A stretch of DNA of 64,000 bases from Paracoccaceae bacterium (GCA_018223125.1 JAAEZA010000005.1:1-64000), one strand, 5' to 3'; shown: positions 25,733 to 34,626, counted from the stretch's first letter. A program made the numbers and translations. Notes: generated by a model from the sequence alone, not told the origin.

Positions 25733-26325
25733 GCTTGAATCGCTCCTCTGCTGCGCAGGAATTCCAGAACTTCCAGTAAGGGCAGTCCCAGAATGGTAAA
25801 ATAGTCGCCCTGAACCCGTGAAAACAGTGTAACGCCAATATTTTCAAGCTGGTAGCACCCGACGGATGACAGCACTGTATCGCCCGCCTTTGCAAGATAA
25901 TCCTCCAGGAAAGCGTCCGAAAAATCCCGCATCGCCAGTTGCGCCCGTCCGATGTGGAGCCAGACCGGCTTGGCCTGTTCGTAAACCACCACGGCTGACA
26001 ACAACTGATGCCCTTGTCCACGCAATGACAGAAGATGGTCCCGCGCTTCTTCGACAGACTTTGGCTTGCTGTAGACCTGCCCGTTGCACGTCAGTATCTG
26101 ATCTGCCGCAATCACCACTGAATCCGGATGCCGGTCCGCAATACGGCGGGCTTTATATTCGGCAAGTGTGTCGGCAATATCACCGGGTTTTGCACCTTCT
26201 GCCTGAAGCGACAGAAGAATCGATTCTTCGTCCACGCGGGGCACATCGACTGCGAAATCGACCCCCGCGTCCCGCAACATACGCGCGCGAATCTGTGAAC
26301 CCGAGGCAAGTACTATTTTCGTCAT
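25729..26325 (-). CDS. maf: Maf family nucleotide pyrophosphatase
   Basis: 198 residues. Opens with IVLASGSQIRARMLRDAGV, a variant of the LASxSPRR Maf signature with SGSQIR in place of SxSPRR, followed by VPRVDEESI, IAADQILTCNG and SVGCYQLENIGV. Maf proteins hydrolyse non-canonical or pyrimidine nucleoside triphosphates; the altered signature prevents a confident subfamily call. First gene of the leftward unit leaving the origin gap. It contains a 16-bp palindrome with two GANTC sites (26214-26229). Confidence 0.88.
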   Translation of the reverse strand: MTKIVLASGSQIRARMLRDAGVDFAVDVPRVDEESILLSLQAEGAKPGDIADTLAEYKARRIADRHPDSVVIAADQILTCNGQVYSKPKSVEEARDHLLSLRGQGHQLLSAVVVYEQAKPVWLHIGRAQLAMRDFSDAFLEDYLAKAGDTVLSSVGCYQLENIGVTLFSRVQGDYFTILGLPLLEVLEFLRSRGAIQA

Positions 26326-26558
26326 AAAGTTTTTTCCGCGATGACTGTCATATTCCTGTGCCTAACGCAGAATAAAACCATGAACCAGAGCCTGTGGACG
26401 AATCGGCCTGAACGCTCTGGAGTTTTCCACGGTTATCCCCTGCGCTTTCAACCCCGTGGATATTCCACGGATTTATCCCCATTGATACCGGAGTTTTAAA
26501 CAGGGGGGAAAGAACACCATAAACGGTTCGATTCTGTGGGCTGAATCCCCTAATCCTT

Positions 26559-26581
26559 TTTTGCACACAGAGTTATCCACA
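26559..26581 (+). promoter_or_regulatory. paired DnaA boxes
   Basis: TTTTGCACA (26559-26567) and TTATCCACA (26573-26581), same orientation, 14 bases start to start. The second is the highest-affinity box sequence. Confidence 0.75.
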
Positions 26582-26690
26582 GATTTTACAAATCCCCGAA
26601 CTATAAAAAACAGGGAAAATACGGCACTGCACACAGGCTGTGACTGGAAAAGGCAAAAGTTATAAATACGTCAGAAAAATGGCCCTGACC

Positions 26691-26699
26691 TGTGTATAA
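26691..26699 (-). promoter_or_regulatory. DnaA box
   Basis: TGTGTATAA, which reads TTATACACA on the minus strand, a full match to TTWTNCACA. A one-mismatch box in the other orientation is close by (26705-26713). Confidence 0.7.
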
Positions 26700-26785
26700 A
26701 AATTTAATCCACAGGTTTCGGGATGACCTACTCCATAAACATCTTTCTTAAATATTATATATTTATTGAGTGTGTATCGTACCGG

Positions 26786-26794
26786 TGTGTAAAA
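26786..26794 (-). promoter_or_regulatory. DnaA box
   Basis: TGTGTAAAA, which reads TTTTACACA on the minus strand, matching TTWTNCACA. It is the box on the hemJ side of the AT-rich stretch. Confidence 0.6.
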
Positions 26795-26813
26795 CCACTC
26801 TGTCCTGTGAAAT

Positions 26814-26828
26814 TTAAAATTGGCTTAA
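26814..26828 (+). promoter_or_regulatory. CtrA-type binding motif
   Basis: TTAA-AATTGGC-TTAA is an exact TTAA-N7-TTAA, the consensus of the alphaproteobacterial response regulator CtrA. It lies between the last DnaA box and the hemJ start codon (26838). Binding is inferred from the motif alone. Confidence 0.5.
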
Positions 26829-26837
26829 GAAAAGATA

Positions 26838-27290
26838 ATGACTGATCTGCTGGCGACGGTTTACCCGTGGGTTAAAACCCTTCATATCTTGTCCGTGATC
26901 AGCTGGATGGCGGGCCTTCTCTATCTTCCCCGATTGTTTGTGAACCACGTGGAACACGGACCTGTCGGATCAGAGACAAGTGAAGTCTTCAAAGGCATGG
27001 AAGTGCGGCTTTTGCGGCTGATCATGAATCCGGCGATGATTGCTACATGGGTTTTCGGCCTGATGCTGGCATTTACGCCGGGAATAGTGGATTGGGGGTC
27101 TTTTTACCCTTGGGTGAAGGCCGCGATGGTGTTGGGAATGACCCACTATCATCACTGGCTTGGTAAACGGCGGAAGGAGTTCGCAGAAGACCGGAATACA
27201 CGCAGCGCACGATCCTACCGGATCATGAACGAACTGCCGACCGTGCTGATGATTGTCATCGTTACAATGATCGTCGTACGCCCGTTTTAA
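26838..27290 (+). CDS. hemJ: protoporphyrinogen oxidase HemJ
   Basis: 150 residues with four membrane helices. HemJ/UPF0093 marks: YPWVKTLHILSVISWMAGLLYLP (conserved His near residue 17), MIATWVFGLMLAF, HYHHWLGKRRKEF, and SARSYRIMNELPTVLMI. Oxidises protoporphyrinogen IX to protoporphyrin IX in haem synthesis in bacteria lacking HemG/HemY. First gene to the right of the origin gap. AAGAAAAG, a weak ribosome site, precedes the ATG. Confidence 0.93.
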   Translation: MTDLLATVYPWVKTLHILSVISWMAGLLYLPRLFVNHVEHGPVGSETSEVFKGMEVRLLRLIMNPAMIATWVFGLMLAFTPGIVDWGSFYPWVKAAMVLGMTHYHHWLGKRRKEFAEDRNTRSARSYRIMNELPTVLMIVIVTMIVVRPF

Positions 27291-27297
27291 GGGAAAA

Positions 27298-27326
27298 TTG
27301 ACACAGCACAGGTTTTCCCATACAAG
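27298..27326 (+). promoter_or_regulatory. candidate sigma-70 promoter and leader hairpins of rho
   Basis: A perfect -35 TTGACA (27298-27303), a 17-base spacer and TACAAG (27321-27326) as a weak -10. The -35 overlaps a perfect 7-bp stem, GGGAAAA (27291-27297) with TTTTCCC (27313-27319), which could also end the hemJ message. The roughly 100-base leader contains GGAAA/TTTCC pairing. Confidence 0.4.
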
Positions 27327-27431
27327 GCCGGAAAACAGCCTGGTTTCCCCAACCGCGTTATAGGCTGCAGCCCCACAGAACACAGAAGCTTCACGCATGC
27401 CGGACCGGTGGGCGTTATAAGGATATTTCAC

Positions 27432-28703
27432 ATGGAACCGGAAAAAGTTTCCCTGTCCGAACTCAAGGCGATGAGCCCCGCCAACCTGCTGAAACAGGCA
27501 GAAGAGCTGGAGATCGAAAACGCATCCACCATGCGCAAGGGCGACATGATGTTCGCCATTCTCAAGGAAATGGCCGAAGACGGTGCCGAAATTTCCGGCG
27601 ATGGTGTTTTGGAACTGATGCAGGACGGTTTCGGCTTTCTGCGCTCGCCTGAATCCAACTATCTGCCCGGTCCGGAAGACATTTACATAAGCCCTGACCA
27701 GATTCGCAAACATTCCCTGCGGACAGGGGACACGGTGGAAGGGGTCATCAAGGCGCCGGACGAAAGCGAACGCTATTTCGCGCTGACCAAAGTCACCACG
27801 ATCAACTTCAGCGATCCGGAAAACGCCAAGCATAAGGTGCATTTTGACAACCTGACGCCGCTTTACCCTGAAGAGCGTCTTAAAATGGAAGTTGAAGATC
27901 CTACAATCAAGGACAAGACACCGCGGGTGATTGATCTGGTTGCGCCAATCGGGAAGGGCCAGCGGTCCCTGATCGTGGCACCACCGCGCACGGGTAAGAC
28001 GATGATCCTGCAAAATATCGCAGCCAGCATCGAGAAGAATCACCCCGAATGTTACCTGATCGTTCTGCTGATTGACGAGCGGCCGGAAGAAGTTACCGAC
28101 ATGCAACGTTCTGTTAAGGGTGAGGTTGTATCCTCTACCTTTGATGAACCGGCAACACGTCACGTAGCCGTATCCGAGATGGTTATCGAGAAAGCAAAAC
28201 GTCTTGTAGAACACAAACGGGACGTTGTTATCCTGCTGGACAGTATCACACGGCTTGGGCGGGCCTTTAACACGGTTGTTCCGTCCTCCGGTAAGGTACT
28301 GACCGGTGGTGTGGATGCGAACGCCCTGCAACGCCCGAAACGCTTCTTCGGGGCAGCGCGTAATATTGAAGAAGGCGGCTCTCTGACGATCATCGCGACT
28401 GCATTGATCGACACGGGTTCCCGTATGGACGAGGTTATCTTTGAGGAATTCAAAGGGACCGGTAACAGCGAACTGGTTCTGGATCGCAAAATCGCAGACA
28501 AGCGGGTCTATCCGGCCATCGACATTCTGAAGTCCGGTACACGGAAAGAGGAACTTCTGGTGGATAAAGGTGATCTGACCAAAACGTTCGTCCTGCGCCG
28601 TATTTTGAACCCGATGGGCACCACAGATGCGATTGAATTCCTGCTTGGGAAAATGAAGCAGACCAAGTCAAACACTGAATTCTTCGACTCCATGAATACC
28701 TAA
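27432..28703 (+). CDS. rho: transcription termination factor Rho
   Basis: 423 residues from the ATG at 27432, which has AAGGA at the right distance; an in-frame start at 27408 is not family-like. Domains: N-terminal helical region ([20 protein letters not shown]), RNA-binding cold-shock-like domain ([23 protein letters not shown]), then the RecA-type ATPase with Walker [11 protein letters not shown] near residue 180 and Walker [17 protein letters not shown]. Hexameric RNA helicase that releases transcripts. Rho in a leader-hairpin context suggests autoregulation. Confidence 0.97.
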   Translation: MEPEKVSLSELKAMSPANLLKQAEELEIENASTMRKGDMMFAILKEMAEDGAEISGDGVLELMQDGFGFLRSPESNYLPGPEDIYISPDQIRKHSLRTGDTVEGVIKAPDESERYFALTKVTTINFSDPENAKHKVHFDNLTPLYPEERLKMEVEDPTIKDKTPRVIDLVAPIGKGQRSLIVAPPRTGKTMILQNIAASIEKNHPECYLIVLLIDERPEEVTDMQRSVKGEVVSSTFDEPATRHVAVSEMVIEKAKRLVEHKRDVVILLDSITRLGRAFNTVVPSSGKVLTGGVDANALQRPKRFFGAARNIEEGGSLTIIATALIDTGSRMDEVIFEEFKGTGNSELVLDRKIADKRVYPAIDILKSGTRKEELLVDKGDLTKTFVLRRILNPMGTTDAIEFLLGKMKQTKSNTEFFDSMNT

Positions 28704-28710
28704 CCATCAC

Positions 28711-28730
28711 TGGCGAAAGCTGATTCGCCA
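28711..28730 (+). terminator. hairpin after rho
   Basis: TGGCGAA-AGCTGA-TTCGCCA, a perfect 7-bp stem 8 bases after the rho stop, followed by AT-rich but not T-only sequence. Possibly a weak terminator or an RNA-stabilising 3' end; mnmE begins 30 bases on. Confidence 0.5.
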
Positions 28731-28760
28731 TAATTAACCTTTAGATTCAAAGGTTTATTT

Positions 28761-30038
28761 ATGTCAGATACGATCTATGCCCTTGCAACAGCGCGGGGAA
28801 AGGCCGGCGTCTCCGTGATTCGAATATCAGGGGACGCCGCTTTTACTGCTGCTAGTGCGCTTTGCAGCGCCTTGCCCCAAAACCGTGGCCTGCGGCTTTT
28901 GAAGTCGCCGGATGGTGTTGTGCTGGATCAGGCTCTGGTTCTGGTATTTGAAAAAGGGGCGAGCTTTACAGGGGAGCCTGTCGTCGAACTTCAATGTCAT
29001 GGAAGCCCCGCTGTTGTTGAAGCTGTTCAGGACGCCCTGTCCAAGACGGGTGCTCGATTGGCCGAGCCGGGTGAATTCACCCGCAGAGCGCTTGAGAACG
29101 AGCAATTGGATCTCAGTCAGGTTGAAGGGCTCAGCGATCTGATCGAGGCAGAGACCGAAGCCCAGAGGCGGCAAGCCTTTGCCCTGATGGATGGCGGATT
29201 AACTGAAAAAGTCGAAAAATGGCGCAGGGATCTGATCCGTGCGGCGGCTTTGATCGAGGCGACCATTGATTTCGCGGATGAGGATGTGCCCGTTGATGTC
29301 AGCCCCGAAGTCGGGGAACTAATCGACTCGGTCATGGCCGATCTGGATCAGGAAATCGCCGGAAGTTTTGTTGCAGAGCGGGTGCGCGACGGATTTGAGG
29401 TTGCCATTGTCGGCCCGCCGAATATCGGAAAATCAACACTTCTGAATGCACTTGCAGGGCGGCAGGCGGCGATTACATCCGAGATTGCGGGAACAACCCG
29501 CGATGTGATCGAGGTACGCATGAACCTTGACGGTATACCGGTGACGGTGTTGGACACCGCCGGTTTGCGGGAAACCGCCGATACAATCGAAGCTCTGGGT
29601 GTGGAACTCGCCCGAAAAAGAGCAGAAGCTGCAGATCTGCGTGTTTTCCTGACAGAAGACGGGGAAGGTCGGGGATTTGGCGTTAAAATTCAGGAAGATG
29701 ACCTTGTTCTGTATGGCAAATCGGATTCCGGTCGCGTCGATGGAATCTCCGGTAAAACGGGCGCAGGGCTGGACCGGATGATCCGGCATATCACAACGGT
29801 TCTCGGCTCCCGCGTGGCAATTACCCGTTCTGCTGTCCGGCAACGGCACCGTATTGCGATGGAGTCGTCGACGCTGTATATGAAAGCAGCGCAAGAGCTG
29901 ATTGCGACAGATGGCGAGAGCGAATTGATCGCTATGGAGTTGCATGCGGCAACTCACACGATGAATGCAATTATCGGTCGCGTGGGTGTTGAAGATCTTT
30001 TAGACGAAATTTTCGCCAGTTTCTGCTTAGGAAAATAG
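28761..30038 (+). CDS. mnmE: tRNA modification GTPase MnmE
   Basis: 425 residues. N-terminal folate-binding domain (DTIYALATARGKAGVSVIRISG, PVVELQCHGSPAVV, RLAEPGEFTRRALEN), G domain with GPPNIGKSTLLN (about residue 217), G2/G3 region IAGTTRDVIEV and VLDTAGLRET, and C-terminal FCLGK, the CxGK motif whose Cys is required for wobble uridine modification. Works with MnmG, encoded next, to make 5-carboxymethylaminomethyluridine in tRNA. Confidence 0.95.
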   Translation: MSDTIYALATARGKAGVSVIRISGDAAFTAASALCSALPQNRGLRLLKSPDGVVLDQALVLVFEKGASFTGEPVVELQCHGSPAVVEAVQDALSKTGARLAEPGEFTRRALENEQLDLSQVEGLSDLIEAETEAQRRQAFALMDGGLTEKVEKWRRDLIRAAALIEATIDFADEDVPVDVSPEVGELIDSVMADLDQEIAGSFVAERVRDGFEVAIVGPPNIGKSTLLNALAGRQAAITSEIAGTTRDVIEVRMNLDGIPVTVLDTAGLRETADTIEALGVELARKRAEAADLRVFLTEDGEGRGFGVKIQEDDLVLYGKSDSGRVDGISGKTGAGLDRMIRHITTVLGSRVAITRSAVRQRHRIAMESSTLYMKAAQELIATDGESELIAMELHAATHTMNAIIGRVGVEDLLDEIFASFCLGK

Positions 30039-30053
30039 GCGCGAGCAACGGGA

Positions 30054-31931
30054 ATGTTTCACGTGAAACAATGTGATTTTGATGTTGTGGTAATTGGTGG
30101 TGGTCATGCAGGAGCAGAGGCAGCCCAAGCGGCGTGGCGCATGGGCGCCCGTACCGCACTGGTCACCCATAGTTTTAAAAAGATTGGAGAAATGTCCTGT
30201 AATCCGGCGATTGGTGGTTTGGGGAAAGGCCACCTTGTTCGGGAAATTGATGCGCTAGACGGTGTAATGGGTCGGGTCGCAGATCAGGCGGGGATTCAGT
30301 TCCGGCTTTTAAACCGCCGGAAAGGGCCGGCGGTACAAGGGCCAAGAACACAGGCCGACCGCGCCCTATATCGGGCTGCGATGCAGCGGGAGTTCGAAGC
30401 GCGGGACGGGCTGGAAGTTGTCGAATCAGAAGTCACAGATTTCATCGTAAAGGGCGACGCTGTCCGCGGTGTGGTTCTTCGGGACGGGAGCGAAATCAAT
30501 GCGGCTGCTGTAATCCTCACGACAGGTACGTTTCTGCGCGGCGTCATCCATATCGGCGATGTGTCAAAGCCCGGCGGGCGTATGGGGGATAATCCATCGC
30601 TTGATCTGGCCAACCGGATGGACAGCTTTGACTTGCCGATGGGACGGCTGAAAACCGGAACGCCCCCGCGGCTTGACGGGCGCACCATCAATTGGGACGG
30701 GCTGGAAACCCAACCCGCTGATGACGATCCAAGCCTGTTTTCTTTCCTTTCAAAAAAGGCGGTGGCTCGGCAGATTTCCTGCGGTATCACCCATACGAAC
30801 CCTCGCACCCATGAGATTATCGAGAAAAATCTCGAACGATCCGCGATGTATGGAGGCCATATCGATGGGGTAGGGCCACGGTATTGCCCGTCCATCGAAG
30901 ACAAGATTGTACGCTTCGGGGAAAAGGACAGTCACCAGATATTCCTTGAACCGGAAGGTTTGAATGATCCGACGATTTACCCGAATGGCATTTCTACATC
31001 CCTTCCAGTTGATGTGCAGGAGGCTTATGTCACTTCGATCACAGGTTTGGAAAAGGTTAAAATCCTTCAGCCAGGCTATGCAATTGAGTACGACTACGTC
31101 GATCCGAGAGCTTTGGATACAACGTTACAGGTCCGCTCGGTTCCCGGGCTGTTCCTTGCCGGCCAGATCAATGGCACGACGGGCTATGAGGAAGCCGCCG
31201 CGCAGGGGCTTGTCGCCGGTGTTAATGCAGCGCGTGCGGCACAGCAGGGGGAGCCGGTTCATTTCAGCAGGTCTGAAAGCTACATCGGCGTGATGATTGA
31301 CGATCTTACGACCCGCGGCGTGACGGAGCCCTACCGGATGTTTACATCCCGCGCCGAGTACCGCCTTTCCCTTCGGGCGGATAACGCGGACCAGCGCCTG
31401 ACACCGAAAGGCATTGAACTCGGGTGCGTCGGGACAGAGCGGGCAAAAGTGTTCGATCGGAAGATGGAACGTCTGGATGCCGCGCGGCGCGAGCTTACAA
31501 ACCGTACAGCCACACCGAATGAGGTTGCCAAGTCCGGCATTAAGATTAATCAGGATGGGGTGCGCCGGAACGGGTTGGAGCTTTTGTCCTACAAGGATGT
31601 ATCGCTGTCCACGCTCGCCAAACTGTGGCCCGATCTGACGGATTTTGAACCGGCTATTGCGCAGCAGGTTCAAAACGATGCGATGTATGCGAATTACATT
31701 CAGAGACAGGCCTCGGATGTCTCGGCCGTTCGGAAGGACGAAAAGCTGCGTATTCCTGTTGATTTCCAGTTTTCGGGAATTTCCGGCCTTTCCAAAGAAC
31801 TCCAGTCCAAACTGGAGGTGACACGTCCGGAAACATTAGGGCAGGCGGCGCGTATAGACGGGATGACTCCGGCGGCATTGACGCTGCTGCTCGGGCGGGT
31901 GAAGCAGTTTAATGCGGCGAAATCAGCATGA
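30054..31931 (+). CDS. mnmG: tRNA uridine-5-carboxymethylaminomethyl modification enzyme MnmG
   Basis: 625 residues. FAD-binding [20 protein letters not shown] at the N-terminus, then the MnmG signatures [39 protein letters not shown] and [20 protein letters not shown]. Partner of MnmE. The start codon is part of a perfect parS palindrome, so the first residues MFHVKQ are partly dictated by it. Overlaps the rsmG start by 4 bases. Confidence 0.97.
   Translation: MFHVKQCDFDVVVIGGGHAGAEAAQAAWRMGARTALVTHSFKKIGEMSCNPAIGGLGKGHLVREIDALDGVMGRVADQAGIQFRLLNRRKGPAVQGPRTQADRALYRAAMQREFEARDGLEVVESEVTDFIVKGDAVRGVVLRDGSEINAAAVILTTGTFLRGVIHIGDVSKPGGRMGDNPSLDLANRMDSFDLPMGRLKTGTPPRLDGRTINWDGLETQPADDDPSLFSFLSKKAVARQISCGITHTNPRTHEIIEKNLERSAMYGGHIDGVGPRYCPSIEDKIVRFGEKDSHQIFLEPEGLNDPTIYPNGISTSLPVDVQEAYVTSITGLEKVKILQPGYAIEYDYVDPRALDTTLQVRSVPGLFLAGQINGTTGYEEAAAQGLVAGVNAARAAQQGEPVHFSRSESYIGVMIDDLTTRGVTEPYRMFTSRAEYRLSLRADNADQRLTPKGIELGCVGTERAKVFDRKMERLDAARRELTNRTATPNEVAKSGIKINQDGVRRNGLELLSYKDVSLSTLAKLWPDLTDFEPAIAQQVQNDAMYANYIQRQASDVSAVRKDEKLRIPVDFQFSGISGLSKELQSKLEVTRPETLGQAARIDGMTPAALTLLLGRVKQFNAAKSA
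30055..30070. promoter_or_regulatory. parS: parS site 1 (over the mnmG start)
   Basis: TGTTTCACGTGAAACA, the exact 16-bp chromosomal parS palindrome bound by ParB. It begins at the second base of the mnmG start codon. Confidence 0.93.
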
Positions 31932-32566
31932 TAAATCAGAATGCTGATTTGGCTGAAGTTTGCCAGCACTTCGATGTTTCACGTGAAACATTCGAAATGT
32001 TGAAACTGTATTCAGATGCGTTACTAAAGTGGAATCAGACAATTAATCTGGTGAGCAAATCAACGCTGGAAACAGCTGCTGTACGCCACTTCGCGGATAG
32101 TATGCAGCTTTGGCAGTACCGGAAAGAATTTCAGGCCTGGGTCGATATTGGCTCCGGTGCCGGTTTTCCGGGGATGGTGCTTGCGATTATTTCTTCGGAA
32201 CAGGCCCCGGAAAGTGCATTTCACTTTGTTGAAAGCGACGCAAGAAAATCAGCATTCTTAAGAAATGTTTCACGTGAAACAGGCGTTAAGGTCAAAGTGC
32301 ATACCCAACGTATTGAGGATTTCAACGCCGTTGAGGCCGATATCGTGTCAGCCCGCGCTCTCGCCCCGCTGGACGATCTGCTTTCCCTTTCGGAAACTTT
32401 TCTCAAAAAGGACGGGATATGCCTTTATCTGAAAGGCCAAAATTGCGAACATGAGGTAGGTGGGGCGAGTCGGTTTTGGGCATTCGAAGCGGAGCAATTC
32501 GCCAGCGAAACCGATGTAAATGGAACGGTTTTGCGGGTCAGGGATATCGAGCGTGTCAGAACATAG
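31928..32566 (+). CDS. rsmG: 16S rRNA (guanine527-N7)-methyltransferase RsmG
   Basis: 212 residues. [16 protein letters not shown] near residue 35, SAM-binding [17 protein letters not shown] near 72, and [15 protein letters not shown] near 140. Methylates G527 of 16S rRNA. Two parS palindromes lie inside it, each encoding VSRET (DVSRETF near residue 18 and NVSRETG near 115). The 3' end overlaps the parA GTG by 14 bases. Confidence 0.95.
   Translation: MINQNADLAEVCQHFDVSRETFEMLKLYSDALLKWNQTINLVSKSTLETAAVRHFADSMQLWQYRKEFQAWVDIGSGAGFPGMVLAIISSEQAPESAFHFVESDARKSAFLRNVSRETGVKVKVHTQRIEDFNAVEADIVSARALAPLDDLLSLSETFLKKDGICLYLKGQNCEHEVGGASRFWAFEAEQFASETDVNGTVLRVRDIERVRT
31975..31990. promoter_or_regulatory. 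parS: parS site 2 (in rsmG)
   Basis: TGTTTCACGTGAAACA, exact, read in the rsmG frame as VSRET. 1.92 kb from site 1. Confidence 0.93.
32266..32281. promoter_or_regulatory. parS: parS site 3 (in rsmG)
   Basis: TGTTTCACGTGAAACA, exact, again read as VSRET in rsmG. 291 bases from site 2, a multiple of three, so both copies share a reading frame. Confidence 0.93.
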
Positions 32567-33371
32567 CGGCTTGAAGCCGGTTAAAATACTTTCAATTGCC
32601 AACCAAAAAGGCGGAGTTGGGAAAACAACAACAGCCATTAACCTTGGAACAGCACTCGCTGCTGTCGGGAAGCGGGTGTTGTTGTTGGATCTTGATCCGC
32701 AGGGGAACGCGTCGACGGGTTTGGGAATTGATCCCACCAAGCGCACGGTTACCATGTATGATGTCCTGGTTGAGCAGAAACCCATCAAGGACGCCATCAT
32801 GCGGACGCAGGTTCCGAACCTGTTTCTGATGCCATCTTCCGTGGATCTTAGCTCTGCGGATGTAGAGTTGGTGGACGATCAGCGGCGCATCTTGCGACTG
32901 CGAAAATCCTTGGAGGAACTGAACAGTTTCGACGATGAATTCGATTACGTTCTCGTGGATTGTCCGCCGTCGCTAAACCTGTTGACGCTGAACGCACTGG
33001 CGGCGAGTCAGTCGGTGATTGTGCCGCTGCAAGCGGAGTTTTTTGCGCTGGAAGGGCTGTCCCAGCTGATGCTGACAATTCGGGAAGTACGCCAGAGTTT
33101 GAACCCCGTGCTTAAGATCGAAGGTATCGTGCTGACGATGTTCGATGGTCGGAACAACCTGTCCCAGCAGGTAGAGCAGGACGTTCGAGAGAACCTTGGT
33201 GATCTCGTGTATACCACGATTGTGCCCCGCAACGTGCGCCTGTCCGAAGCGCCTTCGTTTGGAATGCCAGCGATCCTGTACGATCACAAGAGCAGGGGGA
33301 GCGTGGCCTATCAAAAACTCGCGGCGGAATTCCTGAGGCGGGAAAACCGACGTGTACAAGAACCGACCTAA
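32553..33371 (+). CDS. parA: chromosome partitioning ATPase ParA
   Basis: 272 residues from a GTG at 32553 that overlaps the rsmG stop by 14 bases; an in-frame ATG at 32520 was rejected because it adds a non-homologous stretch. Deviant Walker A KGGVGKT at residues 19-25, LLLDLDPQGNASTGLG, DYVLVDCPPSLNLLT (Walker B) and LSEAPSFGMPAILYD. Soj/ParA family; binds nucleoid DNA in its ATP form and drives movement of ParB-parS complexes. Followed by parB after 18 bases. Confidence 0.96.
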   Translation: MSEHSGLKPVKILSIANQKGGVGKTTTAINLGTALAAVGKRVLLLDLDPQGNASTGLGIDPTKRTVTMYDVLVEQKPIKDAIMRTQVPNLFLMPSSVDLSSADVELVDDQRRILRLRKSLEELNSFDDEFDYVLVDCPPSLNLLTLNALAASQSVIVPLQAEFFALEGLSQLMLTIREVRQSLNPVLKIEGIVLTMFDGRNNLSQQVEQDVRENLGDLVYTTIVPRNVRLSEAPSFGMPAILYDHKSRGSVAYQKLAAEFLRRENRRVQEPT

Positions 33372-33389
33372 CGGGTGAGGAATACTAAA

Positions 33390-34298
33390 ATGAGCAAGAA
33401 GAATGAAAAAAGAGGTCTCGGCCGTGGATTGTCCGCGCTAATGGCAGAAATTAATGAACCGACTGCAACGCAAGATGTTGCAGGCGAAGGACCACGCAGC
33501 AGCGAAAAGATGGTCCCGATTACGAAAGTACATGCAAATCCGGATCAGCCAAGGCGAACGTTTGATCATATCGAATTGCGCGATCTGGCCAAATCGATTC
33601 TGGCCAAAGGGATCATCCAGCCCCTGATCGTGCGCCCCGATCCGAACCATGAAGGCGAATACCAGATTGTAGCAGGGGAACGTCGCTGGCGCGCGTCCCA
33701 AGCAGCGAAGATCGACGAGGTTCCCGTCGTCGTGCGGGAAATGGACGATCTGGAAGTTCTGGAAATCGCGATCATCGAAAACATCCAGCGGGCTGATCTG
33801 AACCCTGTTGATGAAGCCTACGGCTATCACCAGTTGATGGAAAAGTTCGGACACACGCAGGAGAAACTGTCAGAAGCGCTGGGGAAAAGCCGCAGCTATC
33901 TGGCAAACTCCATGCGTTTGTTGAATCTGCCAACGGGTGTGCAGGATATGCTTGTTGACGGAAGGCTTACAGCCGGACACGCGCGGGCTTTGGTCCCTGC
34001 TGAAAACGCATTGGAACTGGCCCGTCAGGTTGTTGATAAGGGGTTGTCCGTCCGCCAGACCGAAGCTCTGCTGAAAAAAGGTCAAACACCACCGAAACCC
34101 AAAACCCCTAAAATGGCAAAAGACAGCGATACCATATCGTTGGAAACCGATCTTTCAGCGAATCTCGGCATGAAGGTCAGTATTGATCATAAGGCGGGAA
34201 CAGAAGGCGGTTCGCTTACAATCAAATACGGTTCGTTCGATGATCTGGACGCGCTGTGCCAGATGCTGTCCGCTACCCGTTCGGCCGGGTCCATATAA
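33390..34298 (+). CDS. parB: chromosome partitioning protein ParB
   Basis: 302 residues from the ATG at 33390, preceded by GAGGA; an upstream GTG at 33375 is less well placed. N-terminal RGLGRGLSALMAE (ParA-stimulating region), CTP-binding motifs GERRWRA (96-102) and ENIQR (130-134), helix-turn-helix near 145-170 (GHTQEKLSEALGKSRSYLANSMRLL) and a C-terminal dimerisation domain. It should bind the three parS sites 1-3.4 kb upstream. Its 3' end overlaps the convergent DUF454 gene by 26 bases. Confidence 0.96.
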   Translation: MSKKNEKRGLGRGLSALMAEINEPTATQDVAGEGPRSSEKMVPITKVHANPDQPRRTFDHIELRDLAKSILAKGIIQPLIVRPDPNHEGEYQIVAGERRWRASQAAKIDEVPVVVREMDDLEVLEIAIIENIQRADLNPVDEAYGYHQLMEKFGHTQEKLSEALGKSRSYLANSMRLLNLPTGVQDMLVDGRLTAGHARALVPAENALELARQVVDKGLSVRQTEALLKKGQTPPKPKTPKMAKDSDTISLETDLSANLGMKVSIDHKAGTEGGSLTIKYGSFDDLDALCQMLSATRSAGSI

Positions 34299-34626
34299 AA
34301 AGCATAACGCAGCACAGCACAGCCAGCTGCGTTATATATGCCCATAAGGGTACATTCAGAAAATAGGTCAGGATCGGACTTGCAGCTATGCAAACAGTTG
34401 CTGCGATCTTGGCCGGTTTCCGAATTGCCCCTTTTTCGTTCCAATCTCTGATAGGTGGCCCGAAACGGGGGTGCTGGGTTAGCCAGACGTGAGCCCGTTG
34501 CGACGATCTTGCAAAGCAGAATGCCGCCAGCAAAAGAAACGGTACGGTTGGCAACAATGGGAGCACGGCGCCGATAAGCGCGGCGAGTACACTTAAGACG
34601 CCAAAGATGAACCAAAGCCCCCGCAT
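34273..34626 (-). CDS. YbaN/DUF454 family small membrane protein
   Basis: 117 residues with about four hydrophobic segments. DUF454 signature: GLWFIFGVLSVLAALIGAVLPLLPTVPFLLLAAFCFARSS in two parts around residues 3-42, then HPRFGPPIRDWNEKGAIRKPAKIAA. Function unknown. Its ATG shares a base with the hemW stop (TAATG), so it is translationally coupled to hemW. Confidence 0.85.
   Translation of the reverse strand: MRGLWFIFGVLSVLAALIGAVLPLLPTVPFLLLAAFCFARSSQRAHVWLTQHPRFGPPIRDWNEKGAIRKPAKIAATVCIAASPILTYFLNVPLWAYITQLAVLCCVMLFIWTRPNG

Larger units (their letters stand above)
26326..26837. other. oriC: putative chromosomal replication origin (oriC)
   Basis: 512 bases with no gene between the leftward maf-dnaQ unit and the rightward hemJ-parB genes. 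Matches to the DnaA box TTWTNCACA: 26559-26567 (TTTTGCACA), 26573-26581 (TTATCCACA), 26691-26699 and 26786-26794 (both minus strand). One-mismatch copies: 26423-26431, 26473-26481, 26705-26713. An AT-rich stretch lies at 26734-26769. GANTC sites at 26400, 26530 and 26543. Partition genes and parS sites follow within 8 kb. Strand switch, DnaA boxes and gene context agree. hemE, next to the Caulobacter origin, is absent here. Confidence 0.75.

Noticed and set aside
26941-26956. parS-like TGAACCACGTGGAACA in hemJ
   Set aside because: Four mismatches to the parS palindrome; only the CACGTG core and ends agree.
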